Shown here: one piece after another, positions 42,783 through 50,524 of the stretch
How positions within the stretch are numbered: position 1 is the stretch's first letter
How the letters are laid out: each line of letters begins with the position of its first letter
Origin: Aestuariivivens insulae
GTDB taxonomy: Bacteria; Bacteroidota; Bacteroidia; Flavobacteriales; Flavobacteriaceae
Length of the DNA stretch: 64,000 nucleotides
Direction of reading: 5' to 3'
Assembly (NCBI RefSeq): GCF_022662195.1
Contig: NZ_JAKMCS010000002.1
Span: 1-64,000, forward strand
Made by a program: the position numbers and the translations under genes
Notes under the pieces: generated by a model
The model's database searches: none
Told to the model about the DNA's origin: nothing
Seen by the model: only the letters and a program-made list of their open reading frames with translations

Positions 42783-43607
42783 TTATGGTAAAATATAATC
42801 TACCTTGGATTGATAATCCTCAAACGCCATTAAATTATTATGGTTTCCTCCTTTTATAAGAACAAAGTCGGTTTGTGGTTTTGGAGCCTCCTGAAACAAC
42901 TTTTTAGCAGACATCAAAGGCACAACTTCATCGTCTGTACCATGAAATATGGTAATAGGGCATTTAACTTTTGAAATGTATTGATAACTAGGAAATTTAT
43001 ACTTCAATAGTTTTTTTACAGGAAAAAATGGAAACCTATATGCTGCAACATCGCTCATGCTATAATAGGGCGTTTCCAAAATAAGTTGCCTAGGATTATA
43101 TTTCGATGCCAAAAATGCCGCCATAGCCGTTCCTAATGAGCGTCCGTAAACTGTAATATCCCGCTCATTATAATCTTGCTTCAAATAGGTATAGAATAAT
43201 TGGGCGTCGGTATAAAAAACAGCTTCACTAAGTTTTCCAGTACTCTTGCCATAGGTTCTGTAATCCATAATAAGCACATCATACCCCTTTTCTACAAAAG
43301 GCCCGGCCATTGTTCCCCATCTTGATAAATCGCCCGCATTACCGTGAAAGTATAAGATGACACCTTTAGGGGCTTTAACCTTAAAATGAACAGCATTTAA
43401 TATGGCCCCATCCTGGGCCGTTAAAAACAACTCTTCGAAATCATGGTTAAACCGATACTGATAGCCCTGGTCTAATGCCGTGGATAAGAACAGTAGCTTT
43501 TCTTGAAAAACATATAGCGTTGCTAAGGTCATAACATAAAGGCCTATAAAAATAAAAATTATCCTTTTAAGCTTCTGTTTTATTAGGTTTGGAGTTGTGT
43601 TTAACAT
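42783..43607 (-). CDS. Alpha/beta hydrolase, membrane-anchored (paralogue 1)
   Basis: 274 residues. One N-terminal membrane helix (about 14-34) then the hydrolase fold: VILYFHGNAGDLSRWG (oxyanion region), VYGRSLGTAMA with the nucleophile Ser, HGTDDEVVP with the Asp, and IKGGNHNNL with the His. This is the serine aminopeptidase S33-like/BEM46 type, and the substrate is unknown. Its first 41 bp overlap the end of its paralogue upstream, so the two are translationally coupled. Confidence 0.88.
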   Translation of the reverse strand: MLNTTPNLIKQKLKRIIFIFIGLYVMTLATLYVFQEKLLFLSTALDQGYQYRFNHDFEELFLTAQDGAILNAVHFKVKAPKGVILYFHGNAGDLSRWGTMAGPFVEKGYDVLIMDYRTYGKSTGKLSEAVFYTDAQLFYTYLKQDYNERDITVYGRSLGTAMAAFLASKYNPRQLILETPYYSMSDVAAYRFPFFPVKKLLKYKFPSYQYISKVKCPITIFHGTDDEVVPLMSAKKLFQEAPKPQTDFVLIKGGNHNNLMAFEDYQSKVDYILP

Positions 43608-44445
43608 GGATGCTGGTCGTTGACAAATCGATATCTTGTGGTGTTGTATTTAAAATATCATGTATCATTTTATGATAGGATTCAAAATTATTTAAGTTTT
43701 TATGTCCCCCACCAATAACGGTATGAAGCCTTGTTAGTTTTGAATTCACCTTAGATAATTTTATACTGGTCTTATAGGGAATAAGTTTATCGTTGGTGCC
43801 ATGTATTATGTGGATAGGGCATCTTACATACTTTAACCATTTGTAGGTAGGCAACGGATATTTTATTAAAACAGACAATGGCATAAACGGCGCATAACGT
43901 GCCGTAACCTTGGTTAAACTATAATATGGCGCATCTAAAATGAGCATTTTAGGATTGTTTAACGATGCTAGCTTTGCCGCAAATCCAGAGCCTAAAGACC
44001 TTCCGTAGAGAATAATCCTATCTTCTGAAATACGCTCCTTAATTTTATTATACACTTCCTGCAAATCCCTTTTAATGGCTTTACTTGAACGTTTTCCGGT
44101 ACTTTTCCCAAAACCTCTGTAGTCGACCATTAAAACACTAAAATTATGCCTTGTAAAGTCTACTGCAAATTTTCCCCAGCCCCTTATACTCTTTGAGTTT
44201 CCCTTAAGATATAATACAACGCCTCTGGGCGTTCCCTTGGGCTTAAACAATAACCCATTAATTACTGCTCCATCCCTGGTTTCAAGATTATACTCCTTGG
44301 TATCTTGATTATCGTAATAAAATTTAAAATCCTTGGGAAGCTTTTCAGGCTTAAACAACATATAGTCCTGCAAATAATATAATGCGATACTAATTGCAAT
44401 GTATACCACAAGCACAATAACAGTTATATGTAACCAATAAGGCAT
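43567..44445 (-). CDS. Alpha/beta hydrolase, membrane-anchored (paralogue 2)
   Basis: 292 residues from the ATG at 44445; the reading from 44475 starts with TTG. Same layout as the following gene: a membrane helix (about 5-25), VVLYLKGNSKSIRGWG, LYGRSLGSGFA (nucleophile Ser), HGTNDKLIP (Asp) and IGGGHKNL (His). In this copy the oxyanion motif has LKGNS instead of FHGNA, so the His-Gly pair is lost and activity may differ. The C-terminal tail (TTPQDIDLSTTSIHV) is unique and encodes the overlap. Confidence 0.86.
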   Translation of the reverse strand: MPYWLHITVIVLVVYIAISIALYYLQDYMLFKPEKLPKDFKFYYDNQDTKEYNLETRDGAVINGLLFKPKGTPRGVVLYLKGNSKSIRGWGKFAVDFTRHNFSVLMVDYRGFGKSTGKRSSKAIKRDLQEVYNKIKERISEDRIILYGRSLGSGFAAKLASLNNPKMLILDAPYYSLTKVTARYAPFMPLSVLIKYPLPTYKWLKYVRCPIHIIHGTNDKLIPYKTSIKLSKVNSKLTRLHTVIGGGHKNLNNFESYHKMIHDILNTTPQDIDLSTTSIHVKHNSKPNKTEA

Positions 44446-44498
44446 TAGTGAACTCGTTAAAACACTAAGATACAATTTTAAAAAACAACTAATTGTGG

Positions 44499-44957
44499 TT
44501 ATAGCTTCATTAAACTCACGCCACCAACCCTCATAGCTAAATCAAAAATATAATTACTCTTTAGATGAAAGTTAGCATCAGATACCGTTGCTTTTTCCCT
44601 GTCCTCTTCAGGCAAGACCAATAGCAAAATAAAATGATCTTTATCCATCTTAGTCTGCTCCTTAATTCTTGTACTCAACTTTCCTTTTATTTCAAATCCA
44701 TATTTAGCTTTAGCCATAGATACATTTATTAGTTCAGCATCACCTATAGTTCCATAAATTTCATAGTTATCCTTTATTTCAATATTAATAGGAATCCCCC
44801 CCATTTCTTTATTAAAGTCAATATTTAAAAATCTTCCTTCGCCAGACCAATTACCAATTAAATAAGGATTTGAAGAAATTACACTTTTATTATCCGTTTT
44901 GGGTTCTATACAAGACACAGACAATAGCATGACTAAAAAAAGGGTTAATACTTTCAT
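44499..44957 (-). CDS. Hypothetical lipoprotein
   Basis: 152 residues. Lipobox SVSC (Cys16). The mature domain has strands of a small beta-barrel type: YLIGNWSGEGRFLNID, then INIEIKDNYEIYGTIGDAEL and NVSMAKAKYGFEIKGKL. The pattern (G-x-W-x-G-x-G then a repeated strand pair) is like lipocalin-type lipoproteins but no motif is diagnostic. It lies between the ceramidase-like gene and the hydrolase pair on the same strand. Function unknown. Confidence 0.65.
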   Translation of the reverse strand: MKVLTLFLVMLLSVSCIEPKTDNKSVISSNPYLIGNWSGEGRFLNIDFNKEMGGIPINIEIKDNYEIYGTIGDAELINVSMAKAKYGFEIKGKLSTRIKEQTKMDKDHFILLLVLPEEDREKATVSDANFHLKSNYIFDLAMRVGGVSLMKL

Positions 44958-44973
44958 TATTATATTTTTAAGG

Positions 44974-45729
44974 TTAAATTGTATTTAAAGTTATTTTACG
45001 TCGTTTTATATAGGTATAAACCAATACAGCTAAACCAATTGCCGATAAAATATGCTTTAGAGAATGCCCGCTTATTACTGATAAAAAATCAAATAGTTTT
45101 TTATCGAAATACTCACATACTTTCGCGATTATATAAGCTATTAAAAGCACCCAATATCCAAAGCTCTTGGTAAAACTAGATTTAAAACTTATTAAAATTA
45201 TTGGCATTGCAAACATTGGATAAAACTGTATTAAAACATATGGTCTTAAATCGCTAAAACCCACCCAATAGCAAACAGACAGAATTCCAACAAGAATTAA
45301 AGGCATTAAAAGCACCTTCCCGAGCTTGGGCTTAATAAATTCACTAATTATAATTGTTACCAATGTCATGAAAACAATGGTCATTGGCAATCTATCCCAA
45401 ACCAAAGTTGTATTATTTGGGTGTAAATGGTAATAGCCTGACCCTATTGAAACAAGTAGGATTCCAATAAAAAGGACAAGATATTGGATTTTATTTCCCG
45501 AAATTTTATTCAAATTAACTAGCCCAAAAACACCAACTATAGTAAATGGTACGTTTGAAACAACATTCCAGAAATTAGCAATATTGAAGACCTTAAAAGA
45601 ATCACTAAAGTTATGATACAATTGATCCTGCTGAATTGGACCAACTAAACAAATGCCTATAACCGAAAAAATGGCTAGAGCAATTAGGATACCCACCCCT
45701 ATACGTTCTCTATTAATTTTGCTGTTCAT
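44974..45729 (-). CDS. Ceramidase-like (CREST superfamily) membrane protein
   Basis: 251 residues with about seven membrane helices. The start GPIQQDQLYHNFSDSFKVFN and NFWNVVSNVPFTIVG, the SGYYHLHPNNTTLVWDRLPM motif with its His and Asp, and SGHSLKHILSAIG near the end are the paired His/Asp/Ser sites of the CREST superfamily (alkaline ceramidase, PAQR, Per1). All putative zinc residues are present. It might hydrolyse a ceramide-like lipid; Bacteroidota do make sphingolipids. The lipid substrate is inferred only from the family. Confidence 0.8.
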   Translation of the reverse strand: MNSKINRERIGVGILIALAIFSVIGICLVGPIQQDQLYHNFSDSFKVFNIANFWNVVSNVPFTIVGVFGLVNLNKISGNKIQYLVLFIGILLVSIGSGYYHLHPNNTTLVWDRLPMTIVFMTLVTIIISEFIKPKLGKVLLMPLILVGILSVCYWVGFSDLRPYVLIQFYPMFAMPIILISFKSSFTKSFGYWVLLIAYIIAKVCEYFDKKLFDFLSVISGHSLKHILSAIGLAVLVYTYIKRRKITLNTI

Positions 45730-45796
45730 ATGATTACAGGTTTTTAAACCCCACAGTCTTAAAATAACTGCAGGGTTTCAGTTAGCTAACCAACCA

Positions 45797-46279
45797 TCAA
45801 AACAAAAAGATCATATAAATAATAATGCCCTCTGCGATCCCTGTAATAATACTCATACCCAAAATATCCTTAATCTTAGCTCTTAAAAAGAATACGATAC
45901 TTAGAATGGCCATAATAGCGGCTAACAAAATTTCCAATGCACCAATTTTAGACAGTAAAAATGTAACCAATGTAAAAGTTGCTGTTATGGCAACCGTTAT
46001 CAAACAAAACTTAATAACCTGAGACTTGCCATAATTACCTTCAATAAACCCTTTACGTAAATCCCTAAGTATAGAAAGCACGAAAAGCAATGGTACTACA
46101 GATAAAAATGGAGCAAACACTACTTTAATACCTTTAACTATAGACAAATGGTTATAAAAGAAAAATGCTATGGCTGTAAAAGCTAACAGTCCTGTTACAA
46201 TAATGGATTGAAACGTAAATAACAATTCTCGTTTTTTAGAATTACTACTGGATGTTGAATTGCTAATGAATTGATTCAT
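45797..46279 (-). CDS. Small membrane protein, unknown
   Basis: 160 residues with about five membrane helices and a Ser/Asn-rich N-terminus (NQFISNSTSSSNSKKREL). No motif I recognise. It is followed by the ceramidase-like gene and preceded by another small membrane protein gene, all on the minus strand with gaps of 34-67 bp, so a membrane-protein operon is likely. Function unknown. Confidence 0.6.
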   Translation of the reverse strand: MNQFISNSTSSSNSKKRELLFTFQSIIVTGLLAFTAIAFFFYNHLSIVKGIKVVFAPFLSVVPLLFVLSILRDLRKGFIEGNYGKSQVIKFCLITVAITATFTLVTFLLSKIGALEILLAAIMAILSIVFFLRAKIKDILGMSIITGIAEGIIIYMIFLF

Positions 46280-46312
46280 AATTTTAAATTTAGATGGTTG
46301 AACTTTGTTATT

Positions 46313-46780
46313 TTAATTAGAAATAAAAAACACATGTATGGCCAACGACAACAGTACACCACTTAAAATACCATTGGCCCTTAAATTGTTATATAAAATA
46401 TAGTTAAGCACGTAGCTGCTAACTGTGGTTGAATTGATTAAATGCGCAAAGATTAAGTTGTCCTCAAGTTTTTGGTTTGTTAGCCATTCAATAAAATGCA
46501 TAAGTATTAAACCTCCAATTACAGTAACTATCAATAAAATAGTAGCAGGTCGCTGGTTTTTCAACTTATATGCATCGGTATTTTTAGGGAGAAAGTGTTC
46601 AATTAAAATAAACCTAACAAAAAACAGCATAGGAATAGGAAACAAGATAGAGGCAATTATTTTAATAACATCCTTTAACGTTTTTATTTCATCGTATCCT
46701 AAAAAAACCAGATAAATAAAAATCAAAACCGAAATTCCTGTGGTAACAACAAATGCTGTATTTACTTGTTTGAGTTTCAT
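46313..46780 (-). CDS. Small membrane protein, unknown
   Basis: 155 residues with about four membrane helices (residues about 12-28, 40-62, 80-98 and 123-152) and a basic loop NTDAYKLKNQRPAT. No recognised family. It is the first gene of the minus-strand membrane run ending at 42783. The divergent neighbour is the alpha-solenoid gene at 46941. Confidence 0.6.
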   Translation of the reverse strand: MKLKQVNTAFVVTTGISVLIFIYLVFLGYDEIKTLKDVIKIIASILFPIPMLFFVRFILIEHFLPKNTDAYKLKNQRPATILLIVTVIGGLILMHFIEWLTNQKLEDNLIFAHLINSTTVSSYVLNYILYNNLRANGILSGVLLSLAIHVFFISN

Positions 46781-46940
46781 GTTAACCCGATGGTCAATTT
46801 TGTTTAATTACAAAGCAAAACTGCATATTTCACATAGTTATTGAAAAACAATTTATTATAAAAACTGACGATATATTTTAATATATTATCTTATAAATAA
46901 CTATATTTATTAAAGTATTATAATATTATATGACGATTAA

Positions 46941-48455
46941 ATGAACAACATAAGCACCATTGCATTAACGTTAACCCCCGAAGAGCAACAACAGTTTATT
47001 TCTTATTTAGCCAAAAAGAACAAAAGGAACGACACCAAAAATATCCAACTCTTTAAGAATTTATTGGACGGCTCATTATCACAAAACGACATCTGTTTTA
47101 AATTATATAAAACCCACAAGTCAAATGCTTTCCATGCACTTCGAAAAAGACTGTATCAATCACTAATCGATTTTATTGCTACAAAAGGCTTGGAGGAAGA
47201 AAACTCTACCGACATGCAAATTATAAAATACATATTAGCTGCACGAAAGTGCTTGCTGTACAAACAATACAGAATAGCTTATAAAATTCTGGATAAAGCG
47301 GAGTCCCTAGCCTCCCAACACCATTTATTTTCATTGCTCAATGAAATTTATCATACCAAAATTCAATACGCCCATGCTTTTCCTTCGGTCGCTTTAGAAG
47401 AAATTATAAATAAGTACTATCAAAACAAAAAAAATCATCATCTAGAAGACCAACTTAACATGGTTTATGCCAAAATAAGGGAAGCCCTAAACAACATTAT
47501 TTACAAGGGCAACATTATTGATTTACAATCCCTTTTAAATAATACGTTACAGGAGCACAATATATCCCTAAACGAATCCATGTCCTTCAAATCGCTTTAC
47601 CAACTTATGTCTATTGTTGGCCTATCGGCATTTGTCACCCACGACTATTTAAAAACGGAGCCCTTTTTAGTAAACAGTTACAAACTAATACTTAGCCATA
47701 AAAACAAAGAGAAGCAACTTTTTTACCATATTCAAATTTTATACCTAATAGCCAATACCTTATTTAGGAATAAAAAATTTAGCGCATCCATGACCTATCT
47801 TGAAACAATGCACAATCAAATGTTACTGCAAAAAAAGAAATACTACAACAATGCTAAGCTCAAATATAATTTACTTCTGGCCTTAAACTATAATTTCACC
47901 AATAAGCAACACCTCGCCATTGAACTCTTGGAAAGCCTTATTGAAAAAAAACACGCTGACATAGAATCCTTATTGGACATTTATTTAAGTCTGGTGATGT
48001 TTTATTTTCAGAAGAGTGATTTTAAAAAGGCACAGCATATTTTTTCAAAATTTAACCATTCAGACACTTGGTACACAGAGAAAGCTGGAAAAGAATGGGT
48101 AATAAAGAAAAACTTGATTGAAATCTTATTGTATATAGAGCTAGAACATATCGATCTAGTTGAATCTAGGTTATTAAGCTTTAAAAGAAACCATTTTAAA
48201 TACTTAAAAAGCATAAACCAATTACGGGCCATTACGTATGTGCAACTCGTGGAACACTATTTCAAACACCCCGAAAACATCACTTCAAAATCTTTTAAAA
48301 ATAAGGTTGAATCTTCCTTTGAATGGATAGGCCCGCAAAAAGAAGATATTTTCGTTATGAGTTTTTACGCCTGGTTAAAAAGCAAAATGGAAAAGCAAGA
48401 CCTCTATCACGTTACCCTTAAGCTAGTTAACGGCATGACAACAACAGATAATTAA
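46941..48455 (+). CDS. Large alpha-solenoid (TPR-like) protein, unknown
   Basis: 504 residues, no signal peptide. Nearly all-helical. The N-terminus (LTPEEQQQFISYLAKKNKRN, then IQLFKNLLDGSLSQNDICFK) looks like a short DNA- or peptide-binding module. The rest contains many helix pairs with TPR-like spacing (YKILDKAESLASQHHLFSLL, KFSASMTYLETMHNQMLLQK, HLAIELLESLIEKKHADIES, FKKAQHIFSKF). A cytoplasmic scaffold or regulator is likely. It is followed after 20 bp by an outer-membrane protein gene with its own promoter-like element. I recall similar pairs in Flavobacteria. Confidence 0.65.
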   Translation: MNNISTIALTLTPEEQQQFISYLAKKNKRNDTKNIQLFKNLLDGSLSQNDICFKLYKTHKSNAFHALRKRLYQSLIDFIATKGLEEENSTDMQIIKYILAARKCLLYKQYRIAYKILDKAESLASQHHLFSLLNEIYHTKIQYAHAFPSVALEEIINKYYQNKKNHHLEDQLNMVYAKIREALNNIIYKGNIIDLQSLLNNTLQEHNISLNESMSFKSLYQLMSIVGLSAFVTHDYLKTEPFLVNSYKLILSHKNKEKQLFYHIQILYLIANTLFRNKKFSASMTYLETMHNQMLLQKKKYYNNAKLKYNLLLALNYNFTNKQHLAIELLESLIEKKHADIESLLDIYLSLVMFYFQKSDFKKAQHIFSKFNHSDTWYTEKAGKEWVIKKNLIEILLYIELEHIDLVESRLLSFKRNHFKYLKSINQLRAITYVQLVEHYFKHPENITSKSFKNKVESSFEWIGPQKEDIFVMSFYAWLKSKMEKQDLYHVTLKLVNGMTTTDN

Positions 48456-48463
48456 ACTTTAAT

Positions 48464-48471
48464 TACTTTTG
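48464..48471 (+). promoter_or_regulatory. -7 promoter element, leaderless spacing, before the 48476 gene
   Basis: TACTTTTG with 4 nt to the ATG at 48476. Confidence 0.55.
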
Positions 48472-48475
48472 TTGA

Positions 48476-49693
48476 ATGCTAAAAAAATCCATTTGGTATT
48501 TTATCTGTTGTTGCCATACCATATTATTGGCACAAACCGACAGTCTATCCATTAAAAACGGTATCGACAAACCCAATATTTTAGCCACGCATCATTTTGG
48601 GATTTTTAGCTCAAGGATTGAACAAAACTTCAAAATCTCACCTCCAAATACATCTACGTTTTCCTTTAACTATTCCAGTGGAAACAACTTCCACCCTTTT
48701 GTTGAAGCCTATTTCCCCAAAAATCCAGAAGTTAGAAAGCAACTGAGCCAAGTGATTTGGTACAACAGGTCGTTTAATTTTGTTGATCAAGAAACCACCC
48801 CGGCCGATTATATGAACATTGTTATTGATGCAGTCATTAAAGAGTTTAGGGTTAACTATAACTTGCCAATAAACAAACATCACGAATTAGGAATTTCCCT
48901 TAGATCCTATTTAATTACCAAAGGCAAATATCCATTTTCGTTTTTTACCAACGATGAATTTATTGAATGGTTCCACAGTAACATTTGGGGAGGTAAAGAT
49001 CCGTACGGCAGAAGGTATTATGGCTTAAACCAAATAAACTTTGAATATACCGATAGAAACGGCAACACCTTAAAGTTAAATCAGAACGATTTCTTTATAA
49101 GCGGACTGGAACTAAGCCACTACTACTATCCTTCCCTTTTAAGATCTCCTACCAAGCAATTGTATTTTAATTTGGGAAGCCACTTAGGCATTAATACCTC
49201 CCAATATAATCCGTCTTTAGATATCGGTATTTCAGTAAGCGGTATAAAAAAGATAAGGTTTAAAAACAGCAACGAGTTTAATATTGGCATTGGCACCAGT
49301 GTTTTACGAAAAAATCTAATAAACTTTAAGGACGAACCTATAGAATTGGGCAACAACCCCTTTTTGGCCACTATAGAGAGCGATTTAGAATTCACTACAT
49401 ATACCAAAAAAAAGAATTACCATGCCTTTAGTGTGAATTACCATATCCAATCACGCTACAACAAATTGAAAGAAACCGATTATTATAAATTGCTGGGCAA
49501 ATGGCAAGAAATAAATGGCGGTTGGCAACATGGCGTAGAAAAACTATATAGGGCCTTATCGGACTGGACCTTTATCTACACTTATGGCAGGCCCAAATTA
49601 AAGCTATCCCTTTATTTTAAGGAAGACCTTCTAGTTAATAATGCCCCCGACTTCCAAACAGGTATTGGGCTACAAGTACCTATTTCAAAATAA
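48476..49693 (+). CDS. Outer-membrane beta-barrel-like protein, unknown
   Basis: 405 residues. A signal peptide (about 1-20, ending LLAQ) and then repeated strand patterns with aromatic residues at even spacing (TFSFNYSSGNNFHPFVEAYF, LKLNQNDFFISGLELSHYYY, NYHAFSVNYHIQSRYNKL). The last residues GIGLQVPISK do not end in the classic aromatic residue. It resembles DUF3187-like outer-membrane proteins. Ligand and role are unknown. A promoter element sits directly before the start. It forms a pair with the solenoid gene. Confidence 0.68.
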   Translation: MLKKSIWYFICCCHTILLAQTDSLSIKNGIDKPNILATHHFGIFSSRIEQNFKISPPNTSTFSFNYSSGNNFHPFVEAYFPKNPEVRKQLSQVIWYNRSFNFVDQETTPADYMNIVIDAVIKEFRVNYNLPINKHHELGISLRSYLITKGKYPFSFFTNDEFIEWFHSNIWGGKDPYGRRYYGLNQINFEYTDRNGNTLKLNQNDFFISGLELSHYYYPSLLRSPTKQLYFNLGSHLGINTSQYNPSLDIGISVSGIKKIRFKNSNEFNIGIGTSVLRKNLINFKDEPIELGNNPFLATIESDLEFTTYTKKKNYHAFSVNYHIQSRYNKLKETDYYKLLGKWQEINGGWQHGVEKLYRALSDWTFIYTYGRPKLKLSLYFKEDLLVNNAPDFQTGIGLQVPISK

Positions 49694-49794
49694 CCTTATT
49701 ACCCCAAGGCTTTGACCTTCTTAGTTAAAAAAGCGTTAAAAAAAGGGATGCATTAAACCATTAGCGCTCATAAAAGTCTTAGAAATGAACAACT

Positions 49795-49953
49795 TAAAAT
49801 TTAAACGTATGAAACGAACATTAATAAATTTTGAGCATTTTTTCACCAAAAGGAATGTTTAAAATTTTTAATGTGAGAGCGTAGCGGTTGCATACGTTCT
49901 CAATTTTATAATTAACTCATTATTAATAATTACTAAAATTTAAACGTATGAAA
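49795..49953 (+). repeat. Duplicated start region with short reading frame and hairpin
   Basis: The 20-mer TAAAATTTAAACGTATGAAA occurs at 49795-49814 and again at 49934-49953, where it includes the start of the Spy-like gene. At the first copy the ATG (49809) opens a 17-residue frame that stops at 49862. Between them lies a hairpin (GAGAGCGTA at 49875-49883 with TACGTTCTC at 49893-49901). It looks like a copied 5' region and may act as a leader. Confidence 0.75.
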
Positions 49954-50415
49954 AAGCTTTTATTAATCGCTTTGGCCATAGTATCCCTTCAGGCTGTAGC
50001 ACAAGAACCCAAAAAAGAAGGCCCAAGATACAGAGACAACATGGCGAATATGCCTGCTGAAGATATGGCAGAATTACAAACCAAGAAAATGACTTTACAC
50101 CTTGATTTGAATGAAAAGCAACAAAAGGAAATCTACGCCATAAACTTAGAAAACGCCAAAGCTAGAAAAGAACACATGAAAGCCAGAAAGGCTAAAAGAG
50201 AAGCTGGTGAAAAACCATCTCAAGAAGAGCGTACAAAAATGATGAAGGCTATGCTGGACCATAAAATTGCCATGATGCAAAAAATGAAAATCATTTTAAA
50301 CGAAGAGCAATTTGCCAAATGGGAAAAAGCGCAAGCTAAAATGGATCACAAAAGAAAAGAAGGCATGAAACATAAAGCCCATAAAAAAGGCGATAAAATG
50401 AAAAAGGAACAATAA
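49948..50415 (+). CDS. Spy-like periplasmic protein (LTXXQ/DUF4890 type)
   Basis: 155 residues. Signal peptide 1-18 (ending AVAQ). The mature protein is highly charged and helical; the start of the helix MADLQ-like motif here reads DMAELQTKKMTLHLDLNEKQ, and the second reads MMQKMKIILNEEQFAKWEKA, the pair known from the CpxP/Spy fold (LTxxQ variants). The C-terminus is very basic (KRKEGMKHKAHKKGDKMKKE). Spy holds unfolded proteins in the periplasm. The function here is inferred from the fold. Confidence 0.78.
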   Translation: MKKLLLIALAIVSLQAVAQEPKKEGPRYRDNMANMPAEDMAELQTKKMTLHLDLNEKQQKEIYAINLENAKARKEHMKARKAKREAGEKPSQEERTKMMKAMLDHKIAMMQKMKIILNEEQFAKWEKAQAKMDHKRKEGMKHKAHKKGDKMKKEQ

Positions 50416-50455
50416 TTTTAGTTTAGTTTGATTGGTTAATGTTTGTGGTTTTTTT

Positions 50456-50490
50456 AAAAGCATCCCAACACTTGGGGTGCTTTTATTTTA
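50456..50490 (+). terminator. Intrinsic terminator after the Spy-like gene
   Basis: An 11-bp stem (50456-50466 with 50474-50484, including a G-U pair) with a T-rich tail. Confidence 0.75.
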
Positions 50491-50524
50491 CAGCTATCCT
50501 AGCTTTACTATTTACCCTTGTATT

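Noticed and set aside
49809-49862. Phe-type attenuation leader
   Set aside because: The frame has only three Phe codons and the following gene is not involved in Phe metabolism; kept as a duplicated start region.
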